A stretch of 64,000 nucleotides of DNA from Nocardia concava NBRC 100430 (GCF_000308815.1 NZ_BAFX01000080.1:62001-126000); one strand, 5' to 3'. Positions 40,326 to 49,770 are shown, counted from the stretch's first letter. Notes: generated by a model from the letters alone, not told the origin. Numbers and translations: made by a program.

Positions 40326-43300
40326 TTAAGCGTTGAAGTACTTGGCTTCCGGATGCAAGAGCACGAACGCATCCGTCGACTGCTCCGGATGCAGCTGCAG
40401 CTCCTCCGACAGAATCACGCCGATTCGACCGGCGTCCAACAGTTCAACGAGTTTGGCCCGATCCTCCAAGTTCGGGCAGGCCCCATAGCCGAACGAGTAC
40501 CGTGCGCCACGGTATCCGAGTTTGAAGTAATCCAGCACATCGGCGGGATCCTCGTCAGCGACCGAATGTCCTTCCAGTGTGAGCTCTTCCCGGATGCGAC
40601 GGTGCCAAAACTCGGCGAGCGCCTCGGTGAGTTGCACGCCGATGCCGTGCACCTCGAGGTAATCGCGGTAGTTGTTCTCCGCGAACAGCACATTCGCGAA
40701 GTCGGCAATGGGCTGACCCATGGTGACCAGCTGGAACGGCATCACATCCACCTGACCGGTTTCGATCGCGTCCTTGCGGGAGCGAATGAAATCGGCGATG
40801 CAGAGGAACCGGTCGCGTTGCTGCCGCGGGAATGTGAACCGGAAGCGTTCCGGCGCATCGGGTTTGGGCTCGGTGAGAACAATCACATCGTCGCCCTCGG
40901 AAACCGCGGGGAAATACCCGTAGACGACCGCGGCGTGCTGCAGCACACCCTCGGCGATCAGCCGGTCCAGCCAATACCGCAGGCGCGGACGGCCTTCGGT
41001 CTCCACCAGCTCCTCGTACGACGGCCCGTCACCGCCGCGCTGCCCGCGCAGACCCCACTGGCCCAGGAACAGCGCCCGCTCGTCGAGCAGCCCGGAGTAC
41101 TCGTTCACCGCCAGGCCCTTGATGATTCGGGTGCCCCAGAACGGCGGCGTCGGCACCGGCAGGTCCGCGGCCACGTCGGAGCGCGCGGGCACCTCGACGG
41201 GCACCTCCTTGGCCTTGCGCTCCTCGGCGATCCGCTTGGACCGCTCGTGGCGGGCCTTGCGCTCGGCGACCTTCGCGGCCTCGGCCAGCGCCTCGGGCGA
41301 GTTCGGGTCGAGACCGCCGCCGCGCTTGCGGGTCATGATCTCGTCCATCAGATTCAGGCCCTCGAAGGCGTCGCGCGCGTAGTGCACGTCGCCCTCGTAG
41401 ACCTCGGTGAGATCGTTCTCGACATAGCCGCGGGTGAGCGCCGCGCCGCCGAGGAGCACCGGGAACTGCGCGGCGACGCCGCGGGTGTTCATCTCCTCGA
41501 GGTTCTCCTTCATCACCACCGTGGACTTCACCAGCAGCCCGGACATGCCGATGACATCGGCCTTCTTGTCGACCGCGGCATCCAGGATCGCCGAGATCGG
41601 CTGCTTGATACCGAGATTCACGACCTCGTAGCCATTGTTGGACAGGATGATGTCCACCAGGTTCTTGCCGATGTCGTGCACGTCGCCCTTGACCGTGGCC
41701 AGCACGATGCGACCTTTACCGGAGTCGTCGGTGGCCTCCATGTGCGGTTCCAGGTGCGCCACAGCGGTTTTCATCACCTCGGCCGACTGCAGCACGAACG
41801 GCAGCTGCATCTGACCCGAACCGAACAGCTCACCAACGGTTTTCATGCCCGAGAGCAAGGTCTCGTTGATGATCTGCAGCGGCGGAACCTCTTTCATGGC
41901 CTCGTCGAGGTCGGCCTCCAGGCCGTTGCGCTCGCCGTCGACAATGCGCCGCGCCAGCCGTTCGAACAGCGGCAGCGCCGCCAGCTCCTCGGCGCGCGAG
42001 GCCTTGGACGAGGCCGTGGAGACGCCCTCGAACAGCGCCATCAGCTTCTGCAGCGGGTCGTAGTCCTCGGTGCGCCGGTCGTAGACCAGATCCAGCGCGG
42101 TCTCGCGCTGCTCCTCCGGAATCCGCGCCATGGGCAGGATCTTGGAGGCGTGCACGATCGCCGAATCCAGTCCGGCCTGGACGCATTCGTGCATGAACAC
42201 CGAGTTGAGCACCTGCCGGGCGGCCGGGTTCAGGCCGAAGGAGATGTTCGAAAGACCCAGCGTGGTCTGCACATTGGGGTGCCGCTTCTTGAGTTCGCGG
42301 ATGGCCTCGATGGTTTCGATGCCGTCGCGACGCGACTCCTCCTGGCCGGTGCCCAGGGTGAAGGTCAGGGTGTCGATGATGATGTCGGACTCTTCCAGAC
42401 CCCAGTTGGTCGTGATGTCCTCGATCAGCCGCTCGGCAATGGCGACCTTGTGCTCGGCGGTGCGCGCCTGACCCTCTTCGTCGATGGTCAAAGCGACCAC
42501 GGCCGCACCGTGTTCGGCGACCAGCGCCATGGTCTGCTGGAACCGCGACTCGGGCCCGTCGCCGTCCTCGTAGTTCACCGAGTTGATGGCGCAGCGCCCG
42601 CCCAGATGCTCCAAACCGGCCTTGAGCACCGGGGTTTCGGTGGAGTCCAGCATGATCGGCAGCGTGGACGCCGTCGCCAGCCGCGAGGCCAGCTCGGCCA
42701 TATCGGCGGTGCCGTCGCGACCCACGTAGTCCACGCACACGTCCAGCATGTGCGCGCCGTCGCGGGTCTGATCCTTGGCGATGTCGAGGCACTTCTGCCA
42801 GTCGCCAGCCAGCATGGCCTCGCGGAAGGCCTTGGAGCCGTTGGCATTCGTGCGCTCGCCGATCATCAGGATCGAGGCGTCCTGCTCGAACGGCACGGAG
42901 CTGTAGATGGAGGAGACGCTCGGCTCGTGTACCGGGGTCCGCTTGCCCTGCTCGACCTCGCGCACCGCCTCGGCCACCTGCCGGATGTGCTCGGGCGTGG
43001 TGCCACAGCAGCCACCCACCAGCGACAACCCGAACTCGGATACGAACTGGGACATCGCGATCGCGAGTTCCTCGGCGGTGAGCGGGTATTCGGCGCCCTT
43101 GGCGCCGAGAATCGGCAGACCGGCGTTCGGCATGACCGACACCGGCAGCTGCGCGTGCTTGGACAGATGCCGCAGGTGCTCGCTCATCTCGTCCGGGCCG
43201 GTGGCGCAGTTGAGCCCGATCATGTCGATGCCCAGCTTCTCCAGCGCGGTCAGCGCCGCACCGATCTCGGAGCCGACCAGCATGGTGCCGGTGGTCTCCA

Positions 43301-43904
43301 TGGTCACGTGCGTGATGATCGGAATCCGGCGACCGGCCTGGGCCATGGCCCGGTGGCTACCGGTGACCGCGGCCTTGACCTGCAGCAAGTCCTGGCAGGT
43401 CTCGACGAGGATCGCGTCCGCGCCGCCGTCGAGCATGCCGAGCGCGGCCTCGGTGTAGGCATCGCGCAGGGCCTCATAGGGCGCGTGACCCAGAGTGGGC
43501 AGCTTGGTGCCCGGACCCATGGACCCCAGCACATACCGGGGAGTCCCGTCCGCGGACTTGCCCATCTCGTCGGCGACCTCACGGGCGAGGCGGGTGCCGC
43601 GCTCGGACAGATCCCGGATCCGATCCGCGATGTCGTAATCGGCCAGGTTGGGCAGGTTGCATCCGAAGGTATTGGTCTCGACGGCGTCGGCACCGGCCTC
43701 GAAGTAGGCCCGGTGAATGTGGCGCAGCACGTCGGGCCGCGTCTCGTTGAGGATCTCGTTGCAACCTTCCAGGCCCCGGAAATCGTCGAGCGTGAGATCC
43801 GCGGCCTGCAGCATCGTGCCCATCGCACCGTCCCCGATCACGACACGCCGCCTGAGCGTGTCCAAAAGAGTGGTGTCGAATTCGGCGCGGCTGCGTACTG
43901 ACAT
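40326..43904 (-). CDS. metH: cobalamin-dependent methionine synthase (MetH)
   Basis: 1192 aa. Domains in order: homocysteine-binding (1-~320, zinc Cys in LNCATG and GGCCGTTPEH), pterin-binding (~340-600, ILMIGERTNANGSKAF), B12 cap and B12-binding (~620-870, DVHDIGKN with the cobalt-ligand His743), then a SAM-binding reactivation domain (~930-1192, YFKLGYRGARYSFGYGACP). It transfers the methyl group from methyl-tetrahydrofolate to homocysteine. The ATG at 43904 is preferred over a TTG ten codons upstream. The 117-bp upstream region is too short for, and does not resemble, a cobalamin riboswitch. Synteny matches Rv2124c. Confidence 0.97.
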   Translation of the reverse strand: MSVRSRAEFDTTLLDTLRRRVVIGDGAMGTMLQAADLTLDDFRGLEGCNEILNETRPDVLRHIHRAYFEAGADAVETNTFGCNLPNLADYDIADRIRDLSERGTRLAREVADEMGKSADGTPRYVLGSMGPGTKLPTLGHAPYEALRDAYTEAALGMLDGGADAILVETCQDLLQVKAAVTGSHRAMAQAGRRIPIITHVTMETTGTMLVGSEIGAALTALEKLGIDMIGLNCATGPDEMSEHLRHLSKHAQLPVSVMPNAGLPILGAKGAEYPLTAEELAIAMSQFVSEFGLSLVGGCCGTTPEHIRQVAEAVREVEQGKRTPVHEPSVSSIYSSVPFEQDASILMIGERTNANGSKAFREAMLAGDWQKCLDIAKDQTRDGAHMLDVCVDYVGRDGTADMAELASRLATASTLPIMLDSTETPVLKAGLEHLGGRCAINSVNYEDGDGPESRFQQTMALVAEHGAAVVALTIDEEGQARTAEHKVAIAERLIEDITTNWGLEESDIIIDTLTFTLGTGQEESRRDGIETIEAIRELKKRHPNVQTTLGLSNISFGLNPAARQVLNSVFMHECVQAGLDSAIVHASKILPMARIPEEQRETALDLVYDRRTEDYDPLQKLMALFEGVSTASSKASRAEELAALPLFERLARRIVDGERNGLEADLDEAMKEVPPLQIINETLLSGMKTVGELFGSGQMQLPFVLQSAEVMKTAVAHLEPHMEATDDSGKGRIVLATVKGDVHDIGKNLVDIILSNNGYEVVNLGIKQPISAILDAAVDKKADVIGMSGLLVKSTVVMKENLEEMNTRGVAAQFPVLLGGAALTRGYVENDLTEVYEGDVHYARDAFEGLNLMDEIMTRKRGGGLDPNSPEALAEAAKVAERKARHERSKRIAEERKAKEVPVEVPARSDVAADLPVPTPPFWGTRIIKGLAVNEYSGLLDERALFLGQWGLRGQRGGDGPSYEELVETEGRPRLRYWLDRLIAEGVLQHAAVVYGYFPAVSEGDDVIVLTEPKPDAPERFRFTFPRQQRDRFLCIADFIRSRKDAIETGQVDVMPFQLVTMGQPIADFANVLFAENNYRDYLEVHGIGVQLTEALAEFWHRRIREELTLEGHSVADEDPADVLDYFKLGYRGARYSFGYGACPNLEDRAKLVELLDAGRIGVILSEELQLHPEQSTDAFVLLHPEAKYFNA

Positions 43905-44021
43905 GAACTCAAGAGTAGTGGGAAGGACGGACAATCCCCGCGTCGGTGTGGCGTGCTACTCCCGAGTCGGACATTGCGCGTCGCATGCACACCAGTTCGA
44001 GCTACACCGTAGGCTGACCGG

Positions 44022-44915
44022 GTGAACGCCAGTGAATCCCCGGTGCCACCCGAATCGGACCTGCCTACGCTGCGGGATCCGGTGCTCGTGGCCGCCTTCG
44101 AAGGCTGGAACGATGCCGCCGACGCCGCCAGTGGCGCGGTCGAGCATCTGGAACTGATCTGGGACGCGCAGCCGCTGGCCGAGCTCGATTCCGAGGACTA
44201 CTACGACTATCAGGTCAACCGGCCCACGGTGCGCCAGGTCGACGGGGTGACCCGCGAGATCCAGTGGCCCTCGGCCATGCTGTCGGTGTGCTCGCCCCCG
44301 GGTAGTGAGCGTGACGTGGTGCTGCTGCGCGGGGTCGAGCCCAATATGCGGTGGCGCAGCTTCTGCAACGACATCCTCGAATTCGTCGAGCAACTCGGGG
44401 TGACCACGGTGGTGATCCTCGGCGCTTTACTGGCCGACACCCCGCACACCCGGCCGGTTCCGGTCACCGGCACCGCCTACAGCAAGGAAGCCGCGGAGCG
44501 CTTCAACCTGGAGCAGACCCGCTACGAGGGACCGACCGGTATTACCGGAGTGCTGCAGGACGCGTGCGTGCGCGCGGGTGTCCCGGCCATCTCCTTCTGG
44601 GCCGCGGTGCCGCACTACGTCTCCCAGCCGCCCAACCCGAAGGCGATCATCGCGCTGCTGCACCGGGTCGAGGATGTCCTCGATGTCGAGGTGCCCCTCG
44701 GCGGGCTGCCCGAGCAGGCCGAGGAGTGGGAGGGCGCGGTCAACGAGATGACCGCCGGCGATGAGGAGATCGCCGAGTACGTGCGCTCGCTCGAGGAGCG
44801 CGGCGACGCCGAGGTGGACATCAACGACGCCATGGCCAAGATCGACGGCGATGCCATCGCCGCCGAGTTCGAGAAGTACCTGCGCCGTCGCGGGCGCGGG
44901 GGCTTCGGCCTCTGA
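44022..44915 (+). CDS. PAC2-family protein (proteasome assembly chaperone-like)
   Basis: 297 aa from GTG 44022. The PAC2 fold signature LVAAFEGWNDAADAASGAVEHL opens the protein; TTVVILGALLADTPHTRPVPV and GITGVLQDACVRAGVPAISFWAAVPHYV follow. The C-terminal ~60 residues are acidic and helical. It is divergent from metH, exactly as Rv2125 is in M. tuberculosis. In actinobacteria PAC2 proteins are suspected to act with the proteasome system, but the function is not settled. Confidence 0.88.
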   Translation: MNASESPVPPESDLPTLRDPVLVAAFEGWNDAADAASGAVEHLELIWDAQPLAELDSEDYYDYQVNRPTVRQVDGVTREIQWPSAMLSVCSPPGSERDVVLLRGVEPNMRWRSFCNDILEFVEQLGVTTVVILGALLADTPHTRPVPVTGTAYSKEAAERFNLEQTRYEGPTGITGVLQDACVRAGVPAISFWAAVPHYVSQPPNPKAIIALLHRVEDVLDVEVPLGGLPEQAEEWEGAVNEMTAGDEEIAEYVRSLEERGDAEVDINDAMAKIDGDAIAAEFEKYLRRRGRGGFGL

Positions 44916-44984
44916 TCTGCCGGACCGGCACCTGACCTGTTAGACCGTTTCGGGGTGAATGTCCCCGATTGTCCGAAAACCATT

Positions 44985-45015
44985 GCCGCACCTGCGTTCT
45001 CGACGCGGGTGCGGC
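44985..45015. terminator. hairpin terminator downstream of the PAC2 gene
   Basis: GCCGCACC-T-GCG (44985-44996) pairs with CGC-G-GGTGCGGC (45004-45015), with one T/G mismatch and a 7-nt loop. It separates convergent genes. Confidence 0.75.
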
Positions 45016-45037
45016 GGTGTTTCGGAGGTCGGAAGGG

Positions 45038-45343
45038 CTAGTGCTCGACGGTCCAGACCTGGGCGGACGCCTCGTGCGCCAGCTTGGCGATCAGAATGTC
45101 ACGCGGAATCGTCTGGCCCGCAAGATGATCGAGCGACGGTACCACCACGTGGTGGGCATCGGCGCGCTTGAGCTCGGCCGTCAACTCCGCGAACGCGGTG
45201 CCGTCGCCGGGGGTCGATTCATGGAACGTGGCGGCGAAGCAGAGACCGGCCGACTGGGCGAGACCGCACATGGCGTCCTCCAGCTCATCGCTGCGGCCCT
45301 CGGTCAAGTCGTCACGCACGTACCCATAGATCAACGCTTCCAC
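45038..45343 (-). CDS. degenerate resolvase-like (serine recombinase N-terminal fold) small protein
   Basis: 101 aa with GGAGGTTCGG upstream of the ATG. The layout follows a serine-recombinase catalytic domain: ALIYGYVR at the start, AGLCFAATFHES, a LTAELKRADAHHVVVPSLDHLAG segment that mirrors the R-x-D-x-VVV-x-x-LDRL region, and a final QVWTVE strand. The catalytic Ser that follows YVR in active resolvases is replaced by Asp-Asp, and there is no DNA-binding domain. It is therefore probably a non-catalytic regulatory protein. It is divergent from an XRE-type regulator. Similar small proteins occur in other actinobacteria, with unknown function. Confidence 0.6.
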   Translation of the reverse strand: MEALIYGYVRDDLTEGRSDELEDAMCGLAQSAGLCFAATFHESTPGDGTAFAELTAELKRADAHHVVVPSLDHLAGQTIPRDILIAKLAHEASAQVWTVEH

Positions 45344-45413
45344 CCGAACCTCCGTTGGATTGGGATCGCTGTCATGAAGTGTGCCCTGTGGAACAGCTTG
45401 GCGTAATCACGAA

Positions 45414-45443
45414 TGCAATTGCAGATGTCAACCCACTGACATC
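45414..45443. promoter_or_regulatory. two abutting palindromes, candidate XRE operator
   Basis: TGCAATTGCA (45414-45423) is a perfect 10-bp palindrome. It is followed at once by GATGTCA-ACCCAC-TGACATC (45424-45443), a perfect 7-bp inverted repeat. Both lie in the 152-bp divergent region, 53-82 bp upstream of the XRE gene. Confidence 0.55.
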
Positions 45444-45495
45444 CAGATGCCCTATCCGGGTCCATCCGGCGTTAACTGGTGAGATACTACAGAGC

Positions 45496-46728
45496 GTGTC
45501 CGCCGGTGACGATCGACCTGTCTGGGCTGTCCGAATGCGTGCCGAACGCGATGCTCGGGGGTGGTCACAAGCCGATGCCGTAAGGGCCATGCGCGCCAAG
45601 TCGAGTCACAATCTGCCAACCGACAGCACACTTCTGCGCAACTGGCGGCGCTGGGAGTCCGGAGAATCCCGACCGGACGATTTCTACGCCCCGATCATCG
45701 CGGCGGCCTTCGACACGGTGACCGCGGCGTTCTTCCCCAAGGCCCGGCCCAATCGCGATGACGAGATGCTCTCGGCCACCGGCATGGACACGCTGGAATT
45801 CATTGGGCGACTGCGGATGTCCGATGTGTCGGCTTCCACGCTGGACGCCATCCGGATCACCGCGGATCGGCTGTGCTCGGAGTATCCGTGCGCGGATCCG
45901 CACGAGCTGCACACCGAGGGCACGGCCTGGCTGCGCCGCATCACCTCCCTGCTGGACGGCCGACTGACTCTGGCGCAGCATCGGGAAGTGCTGGTGCTGG
46001 CCGGATGGGTTGCCCTACTGGTCGGTTGCGTTGATTACGACCTGGGCTGGCGGACCGCCGCCGAGGCCACTCGCCGCGCGGCCCTGTCCCTGGGCCAGGA
46101 GGCCGAGCATGCCGAAATCATCGGCTGGGGAGCCGAAATGGCCGCTTGGTTCTCATTGACGCAGGCCAACTACAAGGGCGCGATCGAGGCCGCCGAGGCC
46201 GCACACGCCACCACGAGCCGCTTGGGCGTCGGGGTCCAGCTGGCCGCGCAGCGTGCCAAGGCGTGGGCCCGGCTGGGTGATAAGCGCGAGGTGGAAACGG
46301 CCTTGGCGCAGGGTCGTTCGATCCTGGACACCATCGAGCATCCGTCCAATCTGGACAATCATTTCGTGGTCGATCCGCAGAAGTTCGACTTCTACGCCAT
46401 GGACTGCTGCCGGGTAGCCGGGGACGACCGGCGGGCGGAAGAGTTTGCCCGCCAAGTGATCCTGACCTCGACCCGGCCCGACGGCAGCATCCGCAAACCC
46501 ATGCGCGTGTCCGAGGCGCACCTGACCCTGGCGGTGGTGGCGGTGCGCGATCGCAATCTGGAGCTCGCCCTGGACGAAGGTCTGCTGGCGTTCGCCGGCA
46601 AGCGGCGGTCGCTGCCGTCGCTCATGTGGATCGCGGGTGAGACCGCACGGGAAATGATCGAACGCTTCCCGGGCGATCCGCGCACCCGTACCTATCTCGA
46701 CCAGCTGCGCGCGCTCGCGGCGGGCTGA
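45496..46728 (+). CDS. XRE-family regulator with TPR-like C-terminal region
   Basis: 410 aa from GTG 45496; the longer frame (to 45355) crosses the operator palindromes. Residues ~8-75 form an XRE-like helix-turn-helix (WAVRMRAERDARGWSQADAV, LRNWRRWESGESRP). The rest is a helical solenoid with alternating A-pairs (AEATRRAALSLGQEAEHAEI, AIEAAEAAHATTSRLG), like the Streptomyces/Nocardia regulators that pair an XRE head with TPR-like repeats. The ligand may be a peptide or small molecule. It is divergent from the resolvase-like gene and probably regulates it. Confidence 0.8.
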   Translation: MSAGDDRPVWAVRMRAERDARGWSQADAVRAMRAKSSHNLPTDSTLLRNWRRWESGESRPDDFYAPIIAAAFDTVTAAFFPKARPNRDDEMLSATGMDTLEFIGRLRMSDVSASTLDAIRITADRLCSEYPCADPHELHTEGTAWLRRITSLLDGRLTLAQHREVLVLAGWVALLVGCVDYDLGWRTAAEATRRAALSLGQEAEHAEIIGWGAEMAAWFSLTQANYKGAIEAAEAAHATTSRLGVGVQLAAQRAKAWARLGDKREVETALAQGRSILDTIEHPSNLDNHFVVDPQKFDFYAMDCCRVAGDDRRAEEFARQVILTSTRPDGSIRKPMRVSEAHLTLAVVAVRDRNLELALDEGLLAFAGKRRSLPSLMWIAGETAREMIERFPGDPRTRTYLDQLRALAAG

Positions 46729-46786
46729 CTCTCCGCCGCCCTCAACCGAACCGGTTCCGTCGCCGCCGCCCGGTACGCTCCAGCGC

Positions 46787-47585
46787 ATGGACTTCAGTCT
46801 GTGGACCTGCGCTGCCCGAGGGCACGAGACCTATGCCCCCACCGAGCCCGAGCTCGCGGCACGCCTCCACGTCGCCACTCCGGCGGGTGAAGCCTGGCGC
46901 TGCCTGCGCTGCGGTGATTTCGTGCCGGGCGAGCCGCGACTCAGCGGTCCCGCGGACGACGCACCGGAGGTGCCGCGCGGGCGGCTGCTGCGCGACCGCA
47001 TCATCATGCGGCTGCTCGCGGCCGAGCGGGTCGGCCGGGCGCTGGTGCTGATCCTGCTGGGCGCGGGCGTGCTCACCCTGCGGCACCGGCGTGTGCATTG
47101 GAAGGAGAACTGGGACAAGGATCTTCCGCTGATCCGCCAACTCGCCGACCAGATCGGTTTCAACCCGGATCATTCCAAGATCATCCGGGGCATCGACAAG
47201 GCGTTCACCCTCTCGCCGACCATTCTGGTCTGGATCGCGGTCGCCCTGTTCGCCTACGCCACAATCCAGATCATCGAGGCGGTCGGCCTGTGGCTGGTCA
47301 AACGCTGGGGCGAGTACTTCGGCCGTGGTGGCCACCAGCATCTTCCTGCCGCTCGAGATCTACGAGCTCACCGAGAAGATCACCTTCCTGCGCATCGCCG
47401 CCCTGCTCGTCAATCTGGCCGCGGTGATCTGGCTGCTGTGGAGCAAGTCGCTCTTCGGCCTCAACGGCGGCGCCGCAAAGTATTACGCCGAACACCACTC
47501 CGAGAGCCTCATGACCGTCGAGCGCGCCGCGGTCGCCGCCCAGGCCGAGCAGCCCACCCAGCGCATCACCCGGAATCCGCACTGA
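46787..47585 (+). pseudogene. DUF2127 family membrane protein, interrupted by a +1 frameshift
   Basis: The first frame (ATG 46787) encodes a zinc-ribbon-like N-terminus (CLRCG), basic RRVHWKENW, and two membrane helices, ending sensibly at KRWGEYF (47320). The normal continuation, VVATSIFLPLEIYELTEK plus two more helices and a charged tail to the TGA at 47583-47585, is in the +1 frame. An extra G at about 47321 (TTCGGCC where TTCGCC would keep the frame) explains this. Unshifted, the first frame reads on through antisense-like Arg-rich sequence to 47617. This is either a true disruption or a sequencing error. DUF2127 proteins are small integral membrane proteins of unknown role. Confidence 0.75.
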
Positions 47586-47683
47586 TCCTGCGCGCCAGGA
47601 TCATTCGGATCCTGTAACCCGGGCACCTATCGATAGATGTCGCGGCGTGACGTCAGCCTCGGTAACTCCCGCCACGCCGCGAC
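47584..47683. terminator. terminator region with two hairpins between convergent genes
   Basis: GATCCTG (47584-47590) pairs with CAGGATC (47596-47602) around 5 nt. GTCGCGGCGTG (47639-47649) pairs exactly with CACGCCGCGAC (47673-47683) around a 23-nt loop. A CTATCGATAG palindrome (47627-47636) lies between them. Confidence 0.6.
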
Positions 47684-47694
47684 CACTCACCTCG

Positions 47695-49770
47695 CTACGG
47701 CGTGACGATGTTGAAGTTGGGGTCCGGCTTGTCCATGACGTCCTTGAGCTGCTTGAGCTTGGTCGGATCGCCGGTGACCTTGATCGCTCCGGACTGGATC
47801 TCCTTCACGATGTCCTTGGCGCCGGTCATGGTGGCGATCAGCTCGAGCCGCGACAGGGTGAAGGTGGCGTCAGGTGCGGGGCCCTTGAAATCGGCCGGGA
47901 CCACGTAGTGGATGAGCACGCCGTTGCGTAGCTCGGTGCGGTAGGTCTGGTTCTGGTCGGTGATGACCCAGTCGTTGACCAGGTGCAGGTCCCACGCCTT
48001 GGGGCCGTTGACCAGGAATGCCGCGGAGTCGAAGACCTGATCGACGCTCAGGGCGCTGATCATGCTGGCGGAGTTGGCCTTCGTCGGGGTGCCGAAGTTG
48101 CCGTTGCGCAGTTCGTACGCGCCGGAGAGGAAGAAGTTGCGCCAGGTGGCGTTCTCCGAACCGTAGGCGAGCTGCTCGAAGGCGCTGGCCTGCAACATCT
48201 TCGCCTTCTCATTGTTCGGATCGGCGAAGATCAGGTGGTTGAGAACCTGGACGCACCAACGGTAGTCGCCGTCGGAGTAGGCCTTGCGAGCCACCTTCAG
48301 CACCCCGCTCGCACCGCCCATGGCGTCCACGTACCGCTTGCCGGCGTCGACCGGCGGGTGCTCCCACAGGTGCGACGGGTTGCCGTCGAACCAGCCCATG
48401 TAACGCTGGTACACGGCCTTCACGTCGTGGCTGACCGAACCGTAGTAGCCGTGGTTGTACCACTTCTGCTCGATGGCCGGCGGCATCTGGATCATCTCGG
48501 CGATCTCGGTGCCGGTGTAGCCCTGGTTGAGCATGCGCAGGGTCTGGTCGTGCAGGTAGGCGTAGGTATCGCGTTGCAGCGACAGCCATTCGACGAGTTT
48601 GTCGCCGCCCCAGGTGGGCCAATGGTGCGAGGCGAACGCGACATCGGAGATGCCGCCGAACATATTGATGGTCTCGGTCAGGTACTGCGACCACACGTGC
48701 GCGTCACGCACCAGCGCGCCGCGCAGGGTCAGCAGGTTGTGCAGGGTGTGAGTGGCGTTCTCCGCCATGCACATCGCGCGGAAGTCGGGGAAGTAGAAGT
48801 TCATCTCCGAGGGGGCCTCGGTGCCCGGGGTGATCTGGAAGACCACCTTCACCCCGTCGATGGTCTCCTCCTGGCCGGTGCGGGTGACGTCCTTGTTCGG
48901 CGGGACCAGGCTCACGGTGCCGGTCGAGGTGGTCATGCCCAGGCCCGCGCCGACCTGCCCCTTCTCCCCGCGCGGCAGCGCCGCGCCGTACATGTAGGCC
49001 GCGCGCCGCGCCATGGCGGTGCCGGCGAAGATGTTCTCCGCGACGGCGTGTTCCATGAAGCCCTGCGGCGCGATCACCGGAATCCGGCCCGAGGCAGCGT
49101 CTTCCAGGGTGATGACGCCCAGCGCGCCGCCGAAGTGGTCGACGTGGGAGTGGGTGTAGATCATGCCGGTGACCGGCTTCTGCCCGCGCTTGGAGAAGTA
49201 CAGGTCCATGCCGGCCTTGGCCGTCTCGGTGGAGATCAGCGGGTCGATGACGATGACACCGGTCTTCCCCTCGATGATCGTCATGTTCGACAGATCCAGG
49301 CCGCGGATCTGGTAGATGCCCGGAACCACCTCGTAGAGGCCCTGTTTCACCACCAGCTGCGACTGCCGCCACAGCGACGGGTTCACCGAGTTGGGGCAGG
49401 TGCCCTGGATGAACTTGTAGGACTCGTTGTCCCAGATGGTGTTTCCCTTGGCGTCCTTCACCAGATCGGGCTCGAGCTTGGCGATGAAGCCCTTGTCGGT
49501 GTCGGCGAAGTCCTGGGTGTCGGAGAAGGGCAGCGCGGATTGCACCTGCTTCTGCTGATCGACGATGTGGCTGCTCGGATCGACCGCGTCCTTGCTGGTC
49601 TTCTCGGCGGCGGAACCGTTGTCGCTGTTGCTGTCGCAGCCCGCGACGGCCGCGCCCACTCCCACGGCCGCCAGCGCGGCCGCGCCCACCCCGAACACCC
49701 CGCGTCGGGACACCTGGAAGCCGCCGGACTTCCGGTCGCCACCGTTGTTCGTGAGGTCCTCGTCGGTCAT
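47695..49770 (-). CDS. Tat-exported alkylsulfatase lipoprotein (SdsA/BDS1-like, metallo-beta-lactamase fold)
   Basis: 691 aa; ATG with AGGAGAG upstream. The N-terminus has a twin-arginine signal (Arg22-Arg23 in SRRGVFGVG) ending in a lipobox AVAGC with Cys45, so it is likely exported folded and lipid-anchored. The metallo-beta-lactamase core has THSHVDHFGG (His207, His209, Asp211, His212), then the alkylsulfatase-specific MAENATHTLHN and SHHWPTWGG. A dimerisation domain and a C-terminal SCP2-like domain (FTLSRLELIATMTG) follow, as in SdsA1. The family releases sulfate from long-chain alkyl sulfates. It is divergent from a TetR-type regulator with a clear palindrome between them. Confidence 0.92.
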   Translation of the reverse strand: MTDEDLTNNGGDRKSGGFQVSRRGVFGVGAAALAAVGVGAAVAGCDSNSDNGSAAEKTSKDAVDPSSHIVDQQKQVQSALPFSDTQDFADTDKGFIAKLEPDLVKDAKGNTIWDNESYKFIQGTCPNSVNPSLWRQSQLVVKQGLYEVVPGIYQIRGLDLSNMTIIEGKTGVIVIDPLISTETAKAGMDLYFSKRGQKPVTGMIYTHSHVDHFGGALGVITLEDAASGRIPVIAPQGFMEHAVAENIFAGTAMARRAAYMYGAALPRGEKGQVGAGLGMTTSTGTVSLVPPNKDVTRTGQEETIDGVKVVFQITPGTEAPSEMNFYFPDFRAMCMAENATHTLHNLLTLRGALVRDAHVWSQYLTETINMFGGISDVAFASHHWPTWGGDKLVEWLSLQRDTYAYLHDQTLRMLNQGYTGTEIAEMIQMPPAIEQKWYNHGYYGSVSHDVKAVYQRYMGWFDGNPSHLWEHPPVDAGKRYVDAMGGASGVLKVARKAYSDGDYRWCVQVLNHLIFADPNNEKAKMLQASAFEQLAYGSENATWRNFFLSGAYELRNGNFGTPTKANSASMISALSVDQVFDSAAFLVNGPKAWDLHLVNDWVITDQNQTYRTELRNGVLIHYVVPADFKGPAPDATFTLSRLELIATMTGAKDIVKEIQSGAIKVTGDPTKLKQLKDVMDKPDPNFNIVTP

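Noticed and set aside
40248..43901. 1217-codon open frame on the plus strand opposite metH
   Set aside because: It is an antisense shadow of a GC-rich gene: the minus strand encodes an unmistakable MetH, and the plus-strand product is His/Arg/Gly-rich with no recognisable domain.
43905..44021. Cobalamin riboswitch in front of metH
   Set aside because: The divergent gap is only 117 bp and I see no B12-box-like core or the needed stem architecture.
45038..45343. An active serine recombinase
   Set aside because: The catalytic Ser after YVR is replaced by Asp and no DNA-binding domain follows.
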